Below, piece by piece: positions 53,318 to 60,805 of a stretch of DNA of 64,000 bases (the first letter of the stretch is position 1; each line of letters begins with the position of its first letter). The DNA is from a virus: positions 1 through 64,000 of IMG/VR virus record IMGVR_UViG_3300020452_000254. One strand, written 5' to 3'. Both the position numbers and the translations under genes were made by a program. The notes beneath the pieces are model-generated. The model searched no databases. It had not been told where the DNA came from and saw only the letters and a list, made by a program, of their open reading frames with translations.

Positions 53318-53980
53318 TTACTTTGGAGTGAGGTCAAAACCTGCTAATTCTGCAATTTCTTTTGTCACTGATTTGAATGGCATAGTCTTATCTTTAATTG
53401 CAAGTAAGAACTCTGCTTCAGATTTTTCTAGTGACCTTAAAGTGTTTAAGAATATCTCTTCTTGTTTTGATGATTTACTTGTACTATTTGCAAGTCCACC
53501 TTTAACCCAATACTGCATTCTTTTAAATACACGAATGAATCTTTCTGGTGCCATATCCATTGCACCTTCTGGGGTGTCTGGGTCTCCAATAACAACATTA
53601 GAAGGTAATCCTTCTGGTAAAGTAAACTGAACTCTTTCGTCAAATGCAGCTTTCATTGCATATTTAACATCGTTCCTACCAACATATTCTTTTAGAATAT
53701 CAACCTTTGCTTGTTTACCTTTAGTTTCTTCTACTAATGCAAGTATTTCTACAACACTTGGATTTCTTGGAAGTTTTCTTGGTGTCCACTTAGGTTTTTC
53801 TTCAACAGGCCCTTTCAGAACTGTTTTCTGTGTTTCACCTAGAGATTCAATTACTGGTGAACCATTTGCATCAACACCAATATCTTCTTCTTTGATTCCA
53901 TTAGAACTTGTGTCTAATGTCTCTAGAGTTTTCTTATTGAGAGAACCTTTAGGTCTCCCTCTTCCTCTTTTTTCTGCCAT
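53318..53980 (-). CDS. AT-hook protein, DUF6433-like
   Basis: A 220-residue protein. The N-terminus (EKRGRGRPKGSLNKKT) holds an AT-hook (RGRPKGS) for binding the minor groove of A+T-rich DNA, and a disordered linker follows. The C-terminal ~140 residues are helical (PSVVEILALVEETKGKQAKV; LNTLRSLEKSEAEFLLAIKD) and resemble, as I recall, a conserved domain of marine T4-like phages (DUF6433). GGAGAC precedes the ATG. It lies next to RNase H, so a role on DNA is likely. Confidence 0.65.
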   Translation of the reverse strand: MAEKRGRGRPKGSLNKKTLETLDTSSNGIKEEDIGVDANGSPVIESLGETQKTVLKGPVEEKPKWTPRKLPRNPSVVEILALVEETKGKQAKVDILKEYVGRNDVKYAMKAAFDERVQFTLPEGLPSNVVIGDPDTPEGAMDMAPERFIRVFKRMQYWVKGGLANSTSKSSKQEEIFLNTLRSLEKSEAEFLLAIKDKTMPFKSVTKEIAELAGFDLTPK

Positions 53981-53982
53981 AA

Positions 53983-54828
53983 TTAAAAGTCTCCGATACT
54001 TTCTTCTAAATCCATCAATCTGTTTTTAATAAAGTAGTTAAGTAATCCACCTCTGGATGCAACTTTTACATTATCAAATTCATGAAGGATTTGATTTTTA
54101 TACTCATTAGGTATATAGGTCAAGTCAATAAGACTCCTATTCCTTTGTAAGTTTCTATCTATCTCATCATCATTTGCAACTAATGGGTCTTTGATAATCT
54201 CCCTTTTCTTTTTAGATAGGGGTCTTTGTCTAATACCCTCGACAAAACAATCGTCTTGAGATAGAACATTAGGAATACCATCACCAGTATCACCACTTAT
54301 AATGTGGTCAACAAGATACTCTTCTGATTGTTCCTGTGTTAGTTTTATGTTCTTCTTAGTTATAGGTGAGTATTGTTTTACTTTACTATATCTTTGAAGT
54401 TGTTGAAAGTCTTTATCTCCACTAACAATCATGATGTTTTCAGTATTACCATATTTCTCACATAGAGTTCCTATGATATCATCTGCTTCACATCTTGATA
54501 TGTTTATATATTTATAAGGGAAATTTTCTTTTAATTCTTGTCTAATGACACTTATGCAATCGAATATGAGACCCCAGTCTTTTGAGTCTGAGTCTCTTCC
54601 TTTCTTACGATTTGCTTTGTAGTATGGATATATGTCTTTTCTCCAAACATGCATAGAGTCATCTGCAAGGACTAACTCTCCATAAGTCTTGTTATACTTC
54701 TTACGATACATTGCAAGGGACTTCAATGCAATATGTCTTACTAGGGGTTCATCAATGGGTTCACTTCCACCTCTGGTCTGTGCCATGAGAGATGCAATTA
54801 GAACCTGTGTTAGGTCAATTAAAATCAT
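53983..54828 (-). CDS. rnh: RNase H / 5'-3' exonuclease (T4 Rnh family)
   Basis: A 281-residue FEN-type nuclease (T4 RNase H has 305) that removes RNA primers. Metal-binding acids are visible: MILIDLTQ (Asp5), LADDSMHVWRKDIYPYYKANR-KK (Asp pair and the basic helical arch), RCEADDIIGTL (Glu-Ala-Asp-Asp), VSGDKDFQQL (Asp-x-Asp) and GDTGDGIPN (Gly-Asp helix-hairpin-helix). The ATG overlaps the stop of the upstream gene. Confidence 0.9.
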   Translation of the reverse strand: MILIDLTQVLIASLMAQTRGGSEPIDEPLVRHIALKSLAMYRKKYNKTYGELVLADDSMHVWRKDIYPYYKANRKKGRDSDSKDWGLIFDCISVIRQELKENFPYKYINISRCEADDIIGTLCEKYGNTENIMIVSGDKDFQQLQRYSKVKQYSPITKKNIKLTQEQSEEYLVDHIISGDTGDGIPNVLSQDDCFVEGIRQRPLSKKKREIIKDPLVANDDEIDRNLQRNRSLIDLTYIPNEYKNQILHEFDNVKVASRGGLLNYFIKNRLMDLEESIGDF

Positions 54829-55931
54829 TCAGTTCTCAATAATATAGTGTGTTCGTTTATTCTTCCTGTAGGTTTAGATGATTTTGTATTTACTTCATCT
54901 AATACTTTACTTAATACTATTTTACCACCTTCTTGGATTCTGTCAAGGAAATGTTCTGTTTTATTTCCTATTTTTTTCATAGAAGATAGTTTGTTAAACT
55001 TTTGGATAGTTGTTCCTTTTACTGCAAGACCCATTCTATCCTCTGCAACGAATTGAGTAATCTCTTTGGTCTTAGTATTGAATGTCCATAGTTGCATTGC
55101 ACCCACGATGTTCTCTGGGTTAAGTGATGTAATGTGATACTCTGTATCTGTTATCTTGTAGTTTAGGTTCTTTGTTTGTTCTGTTGCAGAATAAACTTTT
55201 TTCCTTCTTTTCTTTCTCTGTTTCTTTTGACCTTCTGCATACTTATCACAATTATTAATGATATCACTTACAAACTTATGAAAGTCTTTTAGTCCCTTCT
55301 TATTAAGATATGAGTATGCTTCTTTAAGTTGTGGACAATCACCTGTTAATGCTTCCTCTAATTCCTTTTGCATTAAATGGAATTGATTACCAACTTGAAT
55401 TGCAACTGGGCCAGAGACTTGTTCTTCTGTTAGATATGCAAAGGTATCAAACTTATGTTTAGGATTATCTATCCACTCATCTAATTGTCCTTCTATCTCT
55501 CCAGCATAGTCCCAAGACTTTTCTAAAATTCTTTGTTGAATAGATTTTGTTGGGTTCTTTTTCTTTTCTTCTGCTTTGAGTTCTTTGAGTGAGTCAATGT
55601 CCTTACAACATTTGTCTACATGTTCTTTTATAAATGCAGTTGATTTTGGGTCTAGAAGATTGTCTTCAAAAACACAAGGTACACTTCTACTTTGCATTCT
55701 TGCAAGTGCAGCTGCAGTTCTAGGAACATAGGAAAGTCTTTTGATACCTTTCCAGTATTTCTCTTCGTACCCTTGTTCTGACATCCATAATGACAACCAT
55801 TCACCACATGACTTATTATCACTCATGTAGTTATACCAATTGAGACATCTAGATTTGTCTCTGGTATCCTCTTTATGAGGTTCACTACCATAATAGATTT
55901 CATCAAGAGATTTTTGTTTTCTCTTACCCAT
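54825..55931 (-). CDS. Conserved phage protein of unknown function
   Basis: A 368-residue, charged, mostly helical protein (CLNWYNYMSDNKSCGEWLSL; YVPRTAAALARMQSRSVPCV; basic stretch KKQRKKRRKKVYSATEQTKN). It is placed directly upstream of RNase H. I know proteins of this size at this place in related phages only as hypotheticals. The basic patch could bind DNA. No Shine-Dalgarno sequence is visible at 55931. Confidence 0.65.
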   Translation of the reverse strand: MGKRKQKSLDEIYYGSEPHKEDTRDKSRCLNWYNYMSDNKSCGEWLSLWMSEQGYEEKYWKGIKRLSYVPRTAAALARMQSRSVPCVFEDNLLDPKSTAFIKEHVDKCCKDIDSLKELKAEEKKKNPTKSIQQRILEKSWDYAGEIEGQLDEWIDNPKHKFDTFAYLTEEQVSGPVAIQVGNQFHLMQKELEEALTGDCPQLKEAYSYLNKKGLKDFHKFVSDIINNCDKYAEGQKKQRKKRRKKVYSATEQTKNLNYKITDTEYHITSLNPENIVGAMQLWTFNTKTKEITQFVAEDRMGLAVKGTTIQKFNKLSSMKKIGNKTEHFLDRIQEGGKIVLSKVLDEVNTKSSKPTGRINEHTILLRTE

Positions 55932-55957
55932 GTTAATTACTTATAATAATTTGGTTT

Positions 55958-56098
55958 TTAAGTGTTATCTTTGTCACTATATTTAACATCATATTTATCA
56001 TATGGTCGTCTTTTCTTCTGTTCAGATACTATTACACTTGACATATATGCAAAGACACCTGCGATGATAGTAATGACGACAGCAAAGATAGTGTTCAT
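55958..56098 (-). CDS. 46-residue single-TM protein
   Basis: MNTIFAVVITIIAGVFAYMS, then SVIVSEQKKRRPYDKYDVKY and SDKDNT: one transmembrane segment and a charged tail. The ATG overlaps the TAA of the upstream gene (TAATG), as for the tiny genes at 47.8-48.0 kb. Confidence 0.6.
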   Translation of the reverse strand: MNTIFAVVITIIAGVFAYMSSVIVSEQKKRRPYDKYDVKYSDKDNT

Positions 56099-56421
56099 TA
56101 TTTCCCAATCCATTCTACTTCCTTTCTTGGTATTACTTGATATGCACCCTTGTTATATGCTGGTGCAACTGTGAACTTCTTAGACTCTTCCTGTTTCCAA
56201 GATACATCTTTTTGAGGTGTATAGTCTACTTTTGATTTATAAGAAGGATACTTCTTCCTATGTTCTTCTATTTCTTTTATTCTGTTACTTTGAGTACTAT
56301 TAGTTTTCAAAGGTTCGTATGACATAGTATGACACTTTTTCTTTGTTTTTAAACTCTTAGTCTTTCTTTTACGACCTGTCATGTCATACCTAAGACTGTT
56401 ACCTAAATTTATTGTACCCAT
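56098..56421 (-). CDS. Small basic protein of unknown function
   Basis: A 107-residue Lys-rich protein (GTINLGNSLRYDMTGRKRKT; KSLKTKKKCHTMSYEPLKTN; AYNKGAYQVIPRKEVEWIGK). The charged, low-hydrophobic composition suggests nucleic-acid binding. The start overlaps the upstream gene. Confidence 0.6.
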   Translation of the reverse strand: MGTINLGNSLRYDMTGRKRKTKSLKTKKKCHTMSYEPLKTNSTQSNRIKEIEEHRKKYPSYKSKVDYTPQKDVSWKQEESKKFTVAPAYNKGAYQVIPRKEVEWIGK

Positions 56422-56759
56422 AATTCTAATAAATTCCTTACTAAAAATAAAAGACCAGCACCATTCAAAAGAATCAATGCCCTATCTCTCCAAATAACTG
56501 ATACCCACAACCATAAAGATACTCCAATAATTGAAAATATCAAATCTGTTTCTTGATACTCTGGAATACCTCGTAATGACATTGCACCCAATACAAATGA
56601 GGATGCAATCCACTTAACATACCAGTCAATGGTATACTTTGGTGTTGCAGATTTAGAAATCCTTGTGGAGTTTTCTAATTCATGTTTAGTAAAACTACTA
56701 GACTGTTTCTTTGCTTTTTCTTTGAGACTCAGCAACTTGTCTTTTAAGTTCTTTTTCAA
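56409..56759 (-). CDS. Small membrane protein
   Basis: A 116-residue protein with a basic head and two or three hydrophobic segments (WIASSFVLGAMSLRG; LIFSIIGVSLWLWVSVIW; ALILLNGAGLLFLVRNLLEL). The start is TTG at 56759 with GGAG ahead; the N-terminal 20 residues overlap another small ORF in a different frame, so the true start may be further in. Confidence 0.6.
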   Translation of the reverse strand: MKKNLKDKLLSLKEKAKKQSSSFTKHELENSTRISKSATPKYTIDWYVKWIASSFVLGAMSLRGIPEYQETDLIFSIIGVSLWLWVSVIWRDRALILLNGAGLLFLVRNLLELWVQ

Positions 56760-56823
56760 ATTTTTTCCACTCCTTATTATCTTTTACGAATCTTGTTCTT
56801 TGTTGTTGTTGGGGTTGACTCAT
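56698..56823 (-). CDS. 41-residue Gln/Lys-rich helical protein
   Basis: MSQPQQQQRTRFVKDNKEWK, then KFEKELKRQVAESQRKSKETV. The ATG overlaps the TGA of the 50-residue gene (ATGA). The 62-nt overlap with the next gene lowers confidence. Confidence 0.45.
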   Translation of the reverse strand: MSQPQQQQRTRFVKDNKEWKKFEKELKRQVAESQRKSKETV

Positions 56824-56972
56824 CTTCCTTGTCCCTTATATTTTTTATGAGACCTCTTTTTTGATTTGTTCATTGTAGACATAGATATTTTTGTTCTTCT
56901 ACCTCTACCACCATGTCCAATACTACTAGACTTTCTACTTGGGGCTATTGTTGTTTTTCTTAAACTTCTCAT
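56820..56972 (-). CDS. 50-residue strongly basic protein
   Basis: MRSLRKTTIAPSRKSSSIGH, then GGRGRRTKISMSTMNKSKKR and SHKKYKGQGR. About a third of the residues are Arg or Lys, with Ser, Gly and almost no hydrophobic core, as in a protamine-like or RNA-binding peptide. AAGGAAA directly precedes the ATG, so translation is well supported. Confidence 0.65.
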   Translation of the reverse strand: MRSLRKTTIAPSRKSSSIGHGGRGRRTKISMSTMNKSKKRSHKKYKGQGR

Positions 56973-57002
56973 TTTCCTTGTTGTTATTCTCTCGTTAAAA
57001 AG

Positions 57003-57102
57003 GTGAAGAGACTACGATGATGGGGAAGGAGAGAGCAAACCCTAATCATCAGCACCTTTTGGAATAATCCAATATACAACTGCTATGTTGTAGTCTCTTC
57101 GT
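57003..57102. ncRNA. Structured element with 11-bp closing stem
   Basis: GAAGAGACTAC (57005-57015) and GTAGTCTCTTC (57090-57100) pair perfectly. Inside lie GATGAT/ATCATC (57016-57021/57045-57050) extended by GGG/CCC, TTGGA/TCCAA (57059-57063/57068-57072), and ACAAC/GTTGT (57076-57080/57087-57091), which competes with the base of the outer stem. On the minus strand the element ends ACCTTTTT, like a terminator. On the plus strand extra G-U pairs lengthen the outer stem. It is not a tRNA. The strand is undecided. Confidence 0.5.
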
Positions 57103-57107
57103 AACTG

Positions 57108-57287
57108 TTAATTCTTGAAGTCTTGTAGAAACTCTTTATAAGTTTCTGCATTACTGTCGTAAATTGACATGACTTCATCAAAGCATGGATGTGAATCATC
57201 ACACTTGTAACCCATTGCATTGATTTCTTTTATTCTGGTATCTTTCCACTCTTGTGTTTTGAAACCATTTGTAATATTATTTGTCAT
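57108..57287 (-). CDS. 59-residue protein of unknown function
   Basis: MTNNITNGFKTQEWKDTRIK, EINAMGYKCDDSHPCFDEVM and SIYDSNAETYKEFLQDFKN. It is helical, with two Cys in CDDSHPC. It has its own promoter just upstream, with the -10 ending 6 nt before the ATG and no Shine-Dalgarno sequence. The structured element follows its stop. Confidence 0.6.
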   Translation of the reverse strand: MTNNITNGFKTQEWKDTRIKEINAMGYKCDDSHPCFDEVMSIYDSNAETYKEFLQDFKN

Positions 57288-57293
57288 AATTGT

Positions 57294-57323
57294 ATTCTAC
57301 TATAACTTGTACCTATCTGTCAA
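57294..57323 (-). promoter_or_regulatory. Sigma70-type promoter
   Basis: TTGACA (57323-57318), an 18-nt spacer beginning GATAGGTACA and TAGAAT (57299-57294). It shares the GATAGGTACA block with the promoters at 37383 and 58468. Confidence 0.6.
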
Positions 57324-57507
57324 GTTTTATAAATCTCCTTCTTGATTTAGAAAACAACTTAGAAGGTTTCTTGTAAAAGATTTCTTCCTTTGTTCCTGTT
57401 TTAATGTAACCTACATTCAGATTCTTTTCATTGAATATGTAAGTATGATTTGGGACATTGCAACTGCAATCACTCCAGTCTGTTATTTCTTTTAAATATG
57501 TGTACAT
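57313..57507 (-). CDS. Small unknown protein
   Basis: A 64-residue protein (YLKEITDWSDCSCNVPNHTY; KPSKLFSKSRRRFIKLDR) with a Cys-x-Cys pair and a basic C-terminus. It overlaps the metalloprotease gene by 16 nt, and its end covers the promoter of the next gene. Function unknown. Confidence 0.5.
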   Translation of the reverse strand: MYTYLKEITDWSDCSCNVPNHTYIFNEKNLNVGYIKTGTKEEIFYKKPSKLFSKSRRRFIKLDR

Positions 57508-57851
57508 ATTTTACTTACCTTTTCGTGTAATTGTTTTTCAAATGCTTTTGCTTCTCGTTCATATGGATATTCACCATTGAGGAATTGTTTAACATGAATC
57601 ATTTCATGTGCAAGAGTTTGATATATATCTTCTTGGTCTCTTGTTAGTTCAATTACAATTCCATCATCTAGGTTTCCATAACAACATCCTAACCAATCAT
57701 GATAATCTTTTGGAAAATTATTATAGACTACAACATCAATCTCTGCATTTGTAATCTCTAATACTTGACATGCAACATCAACATAATTTATAATTTGTTC
57801 TTCGTCTTTGAGTTGACCACCACGAGGGCCTTCACAATAAATCACTACCAC
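57492..57851 (-). CDS. Zinc metalloprotease-like protein (HExxH)
   Basis: A 119-residue protein with AHEMIHVKQFLNGEYPYERE: His82-Glu-x-x-His86 and a downstream Glu, the zincin signature, in a mini-protease layout like SprT-type or phage metallopeptidases. The N-terminal part is a small alpha/beta region. The target is unknown. The start is GTG, overlapping the upstream stop. Confidence 0.7.
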   Translation of the reverse strand: MVVIYCEGPRGGQLKDEEQIINYVDVACQVLEITNAEIDVVVYNNFPKDYHDWLGCCYGNLDDGIVIELTRDQEDIYQTLAHEMIHVKQFLNGEYPYEREAKAFEKQLHEKVSKICTHI

Positions 57852-58240
57852 TAAGAATAATCCCTTTCACCATTCCAATTTTCACCATTCTGATTGTAGT
57901 TATCAACAATCATGTCAATAACATCAGTAGCATTATAAGAAGTACCACCAATATTCCATGAACAATCTTCTGTAGGAATTCTTCCATACTTCCATGCATA
58001 GATGGTGACTGTTTCATATTCCCAATCATCCCTATCTATCTCATTGATATCATTTGCATCGTACCATTTTGCATCAATAACCCACTCACATGAAACTTTT
58101 TCATTTGGGTCTGCATTCATAAATGTTGGTGGCCCCAACACTTCACACAACCTTGAATAGGTTGTAGTTTTATATCCCTTAAGGGAAGTTCCACCAGACA
58201 CCATGTCTGGAGAACAAACTTCATAATCTTTAATTATCAT
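57851..58240 (-). CDS. Unknown conserved protein
   Basis: A 129-residue protein (MVSGGTSLKGYKTTTYSRLC-EVLGPP; SCEWVIDAKWYD; VTIYAWKYGRIP; ATDVIDMIVDNYNQNGENWN). It looks like a compact alpha/beta domain rich in Trp and Tyr. I recall similar proteins in marine phage genomes but no function. It overlaps the upstream gene by 4 nt. Confidence 0.6.
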   Translation of the reverse strand: MIIKDYEVCSPDMVSGGTSLKGYKTTTYSRLCEVLGPPTFMNADPNEKVSCEWVIDAKWYDANDINEIDRDDWEYETVTIYAWKYGRIPTEDCSWNIGGTSYNATDVIDMIVDNYNQNGENWNGERDYS

Positions 58241-58440
58241 GCTACTACTCCAGTTGATTTACACATTAAATAAATTAGAGTGTCGATGTGGTCATCATCA
58301 TCTTTTGAATACAGAACCTTGTCTGCACCAAACAAATCAGTTATCGTTTTAATAACTGCCCATACACCACCATTATCATAGATGGCAAAAACATCATCTG
58401 CAATCATATTTTTTGCAGTGTCGTTTACTAAATTACTCAT
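58237..58440 (-). CDS. Small unknown protein, first in early operon
   Basis: A 67-residue acidic protein (DVFAIYDNGGVWAVIKTITD; LFGADKVLYSKDDDDHIDTL). AAGGAGT precedes the ATG and a sigma70-type promoter lies just upstream, so it opens an operon of four or more small genes. Confidence 0.6.
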   Translation of the reverse strand: MSNLVNDTAKNMIADDVFAIYDNGGVWAVIKTITDLFGADKVLYSKDDDDHIDTLIYLMCKSTGVVA

Positions 58441-58467
58441 ATTTTACTCCTTTTTTCTTACTATACT

Positions 58468-58497
58468 AGTATATCAAAAGGTGTACCTATGTGTCAA
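58468..58497 (-). promoter_or_regulatory. Sigma70-type promoter
   Basis: TTGACA (58497-58492), an 18-nt spacer starting CATAGGTACA and TATACT (58473-58468). A proper leader with AAGGAGT follows. Confidence 0.7.
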
Positions 58498-58499
58498 AT

Positions 58500-58832
58500 T
58501 TAATTTTTATGGAGTTTCATGAAATACTCTGCATCTAGAACGACCAGAGGTTTTTGTCTATTTCTTTTAATGACTACAAGGGGTTCGTAGTTTCCAGAAT
58601 TAGATTCTGCTTGGTCATATGCTGACCAAATGTTTAGTTTTTCTTGGTTTTTACACTCGATTGAGTATGGGAATTTTTCTCGTGCAGCTCTTGCCATGAT
58701 GACATCTTCACCACCAGCACCCATTGAAGTAGACTTGATGTCTTCTGGATGAATATCCAATTCTTCTATGAGTCTCTCACGAGTCCACTTTTGTAAGTTT
58801 CTACCTTTTGCTTTTGCACTTTGTGGTTTCAT
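58500..58832 (-). CDS. PD-(D/E)XK endonuclease-like protein
   Basis: A 110-residue protein with the minimal PD-(D/E)XK pattern: Asp43 (SMGAGGEDVIMA), Glu59-x-Lys61 (YSIECKNQEK) and a following helix (WSAYDQAE). The basic N-terminus (KPQSAKAKGRNLQKWTRERL) resembles resolvase-like phage nucleases. Role unproved: recombination or DNA processing. No Shine-Dalgarno sequence is obvious. Confidence 0.7.
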   Translation of the reverse strand: MKPQSAKAKGRNLQKWTRERLIEELDIHPEDIKSTSMGAGGEDVIMARAAREKFPYSIECKNQEKLNIWSAYDQAESNSGNYEPLVVIKRNRQKPLVVLDAEYFMKLHKN

Positions 58833-58847
58833 AATATAATAAATTGT

Positions 58848-59018
58848 TTAGTCGAAGTCTAATTCTTCATTTATGTCAAATTCGTCTTCTAGTTTTAGTT
58901 CTGAACCACAAAATGGACAAAATTTAACTTCGTATCCATCTCCCATTTCGTGTTCAATGTCACCTTCTCCACCACATTCCATGCAGTAAAAACTCTGCAC
59001 AAATTCTGGGTCTTGCAT
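58848..59018 (-). CDS. 56-residue zinc-ribbon protein
   Basis: Two Cys-x-x-Cys pairs (YCMECGGEGD and FCPFCGSELK) separated by a short acidic segment make a zinc ribbon; the tail is very acidic. AAAGGAGA precedes the ATG at 59018. Such small ribbons occur in phages as transcription or DNA-binding accessories; the specific role is unknown. Confidence 0.7.
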   Translation of the reverse strand: MQDPEFVQSFYCMECGGEGDIEHEMGDGYEVKFCPFCGSELKLEDEFDINEELDFD

Positions 59019-59031
59019 GACTGCTTCTCCT

Positions 59032-59268
59032 TTATTTATTGTTCCAATCTGTATTATGCCATTTATCTAGTTGGTCATATCCACCAATTGACTCTCCATC
59101 AATTTTTATTTGTGGAAATGTTCTTGCAGTTGGAAATATTTCAAAGAGTTCTTCTCTAGTAAAATCTTCGTCCAACATATAATACTTATACTCATATCCT
59201 TGTTGTTCACATAAGTTTTTTGCTTTTACACAATAAGGACATGATGGTTTTGAATATATTTCTATCAT
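59032..59268 (-). CDS. grx: Glutaredoxin
   Basis: A 78-residue glutaredoxin: active site Cys10-Pro-Tyr-Cys13 (SKPSCPYCVKAKNL), the cis-Pro loop (ARTFPQIKID) and the GGYDQL glutathione-binding turn. It would reduce the ribonucleotide reductase encoded alongside, as in T4. It overlaps the cytochrome c gene by 4 nt. Confidence 0.9.
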   Translation of the reverse strand: MIEIYSKPSCPYCVKAKNLCEQQGYEYKYYMLDEDFTREELFEIFPTARTFPQIKIDGESIGGYDQLDKWHNTDWNNK

Positions 59269-59708
59269 TTTAGTTCTACCTCAATAAATTTACCCAACAT
59301 ATTTATATCTGCATCAGATAACATACCTGCTTGGGCCCACATGGTGGAACTCATCCCACCTACTGTTTCTCTGTTCTTATATGCATTGAGTCTATCTACA
59401 ATATAGTCTTGAGATTGACCAGCAAGTTTAGGGAAGACTGCCATACCTTGACCTTCTGCACCATGACAAGCTGCACAACCACTCCATAGACTTCTGATAT
59501 CACTGAATTCATCTGCATTTGCAAGTTCTTGTTTTGCTTTAAGTATCTCTACAGTTGTTCCATTGACTCTAACATACTCTTCATAACATTCACCTGTACA
59601 TGAATGACCACCACCAACTCCAGAGTATTCTAGATTGGGATATATTTTTAGTGTAAAGAATGCAAAGATTACAAATACACCTATCATTGTCATACCTAAT
59701 TCGTTCAC
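59265..59708 (-). CDS. Membrane-anchored cytochrome c
   Basis: A 147-residue protein. An N-terminal hydrophobic segment (residues 5-22, GMTMIGVFVIFAFFTLKI) anchors or exports it. Then comes a class I cytochrome c domain with the heme motif Cys78-Ala-Ala-Cys81-His82 (WSGCAACHGAEGQGMAVFPK-LAGQ) and Met119 or Met123 as sixth ligand (GGMSSTMWAQAGMLSD). A second Cys pair (HSCTGEC, 37-41) lies just after the anchor. Heme attachment needs the host maturation system in the periplasm. It is embedded between nrdB and glutaredoxin with 4-nt overlaps on both sides. The start is GTG at 59708. Confidence 0.88.
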   Translation of the reverse strand: MNELGMTMIGVFVIFAFFTLKIYPNLEYSGVGGGHSCTGECYEEYVRVNGTTVEILKAKQELANADEFSDIRSLWSGCAACHGAEGQGMAVFPKLAGQSQDYIVDRLNAYKNRETVGGMSSTMWAQAGMLSDADINMLGKFIEVELK

Positions 59709-60805
59709 AGTTCAAATCCCTTGAAAGTATCTTCTTTAATATCTTGTTTAATACCACCAATGACATAAGACTCTATTTCTGTCTCCTGTGGTGCATTCTG
59801 TTGTCCTCTAGAGGTCAACCAGTGTTGAGTCCATGGCAATGGGTTAGTTCTACTAGAAATGTCGTAGATTGGATTTAAACCAATTGCACGAAGTCTTCTG
59901 TTTGCAATGTATTCAACATAATGACTTAATAATGTTGTAGATAAACCTAGCATACTACCATGCATGAATAAGTATTCTGCCCAGTCTTTTTCTTCTGCAA
60001 CAGCTTCTTCATACATTTGATAAACATCTGGTTCACAATCTTTCATTACCTTAGTCATAACTTTATCTTTCTCTTGATTCTGATAACATTTAAGGATGTG
60101 TTGAGTGATTGCAAGATGTTGTGCTTCGTCTCTTGCAATCAAACTGATAATCTTTGCAGAACCTTCCATCTTTTTCATTTCACCAAATGCAAAAGTACAT
60201 GCAAATGATACAAAGAAACGAAGACCTTCAAGTATGTTGATACTTATAAGTGCAAGATATAATCTTTTCTTGAGTTCGTATTCATCTTTTTCGTAACCTA
60301 AACTATATCTTTGTGCATAGTCAATGAATTCATCATATCTTTTTGTAACTGATTCTGCTCTTGCAATAATCTTTTCATCATCAAGAATTGTATCAAATAC
60401 TTTTGTTGGGTCTGGATATAGATTCTTTATCATATAAGTGTATGAACGACTATGGATAGTTTCCATAAAGTCCCATGTGATAATACATCCTTCTAACTCT
60501 GGAAGAGTACAAAATGGTAGTAGTGCAGTTGCAGGCCCTCTACCTTGAACTGAATCTAAAAGTGTTTGATACTTTAGATTACTAGTAAAGATATGTTTGT
60601 GTGCTTTACTTAGTTCATTGTAATCGTTCCTATCTTTTTGAAGAGAAACTTCTTCTGGTCTCCAGAAGTAACCCAATTGTCTTTGTGTGAGTTTGTCGAA
60701 AATCGGATATTTAAAATCGTCATATCGTTGGGTATTAAGTTCCTCTCCAAAGAAGATTGGATTCTTTAAAAAATTTACTTTGTTTCTATTAAATACTTTA
60801 CTCAT
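59705..60805 (-). CDS. nrdB: Ribonucleotide reductase class Ia, beta subunit
   Basis: A 366-residue NrdB. The diiron ligands and radical tyrosine are in place: Asp in LLDSVQGR, Glu-x-x-His and Tyr in METIHSRSYTYM, Glu in NILEGLRFFVSFACTFAF, and Glu/His in ARDEAQHLAITQH. The C-terminus (EDTFKGFEL) would dock on NrdA. The ATG at 60805 (SKVFNRNK) is preferred to an upstream GTG (60826). It overlaps the 2OG-oxygenase gene by 8 nt. Confidence 0.93.
   Translation of the reverse strand: MSKVFNRNKVNFLKNPIFFGEELNTQRYDDFKYPIFDKLTQRQLGYFWRPEEVSLQKDRNDYNELSKAHKHIFTSNLKYQTLLDSVQGRGPATALLPFCTLPELEGCIITWDFMETIHSRSYTYMIKNLYPDPTKVFDTILDDEKIIARAESVTKRYDEFIDYAQRYSLGYEKDEYELKKRLYLALISINILEGLRFFVSFACTFAFGEMKKMEGSAKIISLIARDEAQHLAITQHILKCYQNQEKDKVMTKVMKDCEPDVYQMYEEAVAEEKDWAEYLFMHGSMLGLSTTLLSHYVEYIANRRLRAIGLNPIYDISSRTNPLPWTQHWLTSRGQQNAPQETEIESYVIGGIKQDIKEDTFKGFEL

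Noticed and set aside
57003-57102. tRNA gene
   Set aside because: Closing stem and three arms superficially recall a cloverleaf, but there is no T-loop consensus, no plausible anticodon loop and no tRNA-like arm sizes on either strand.
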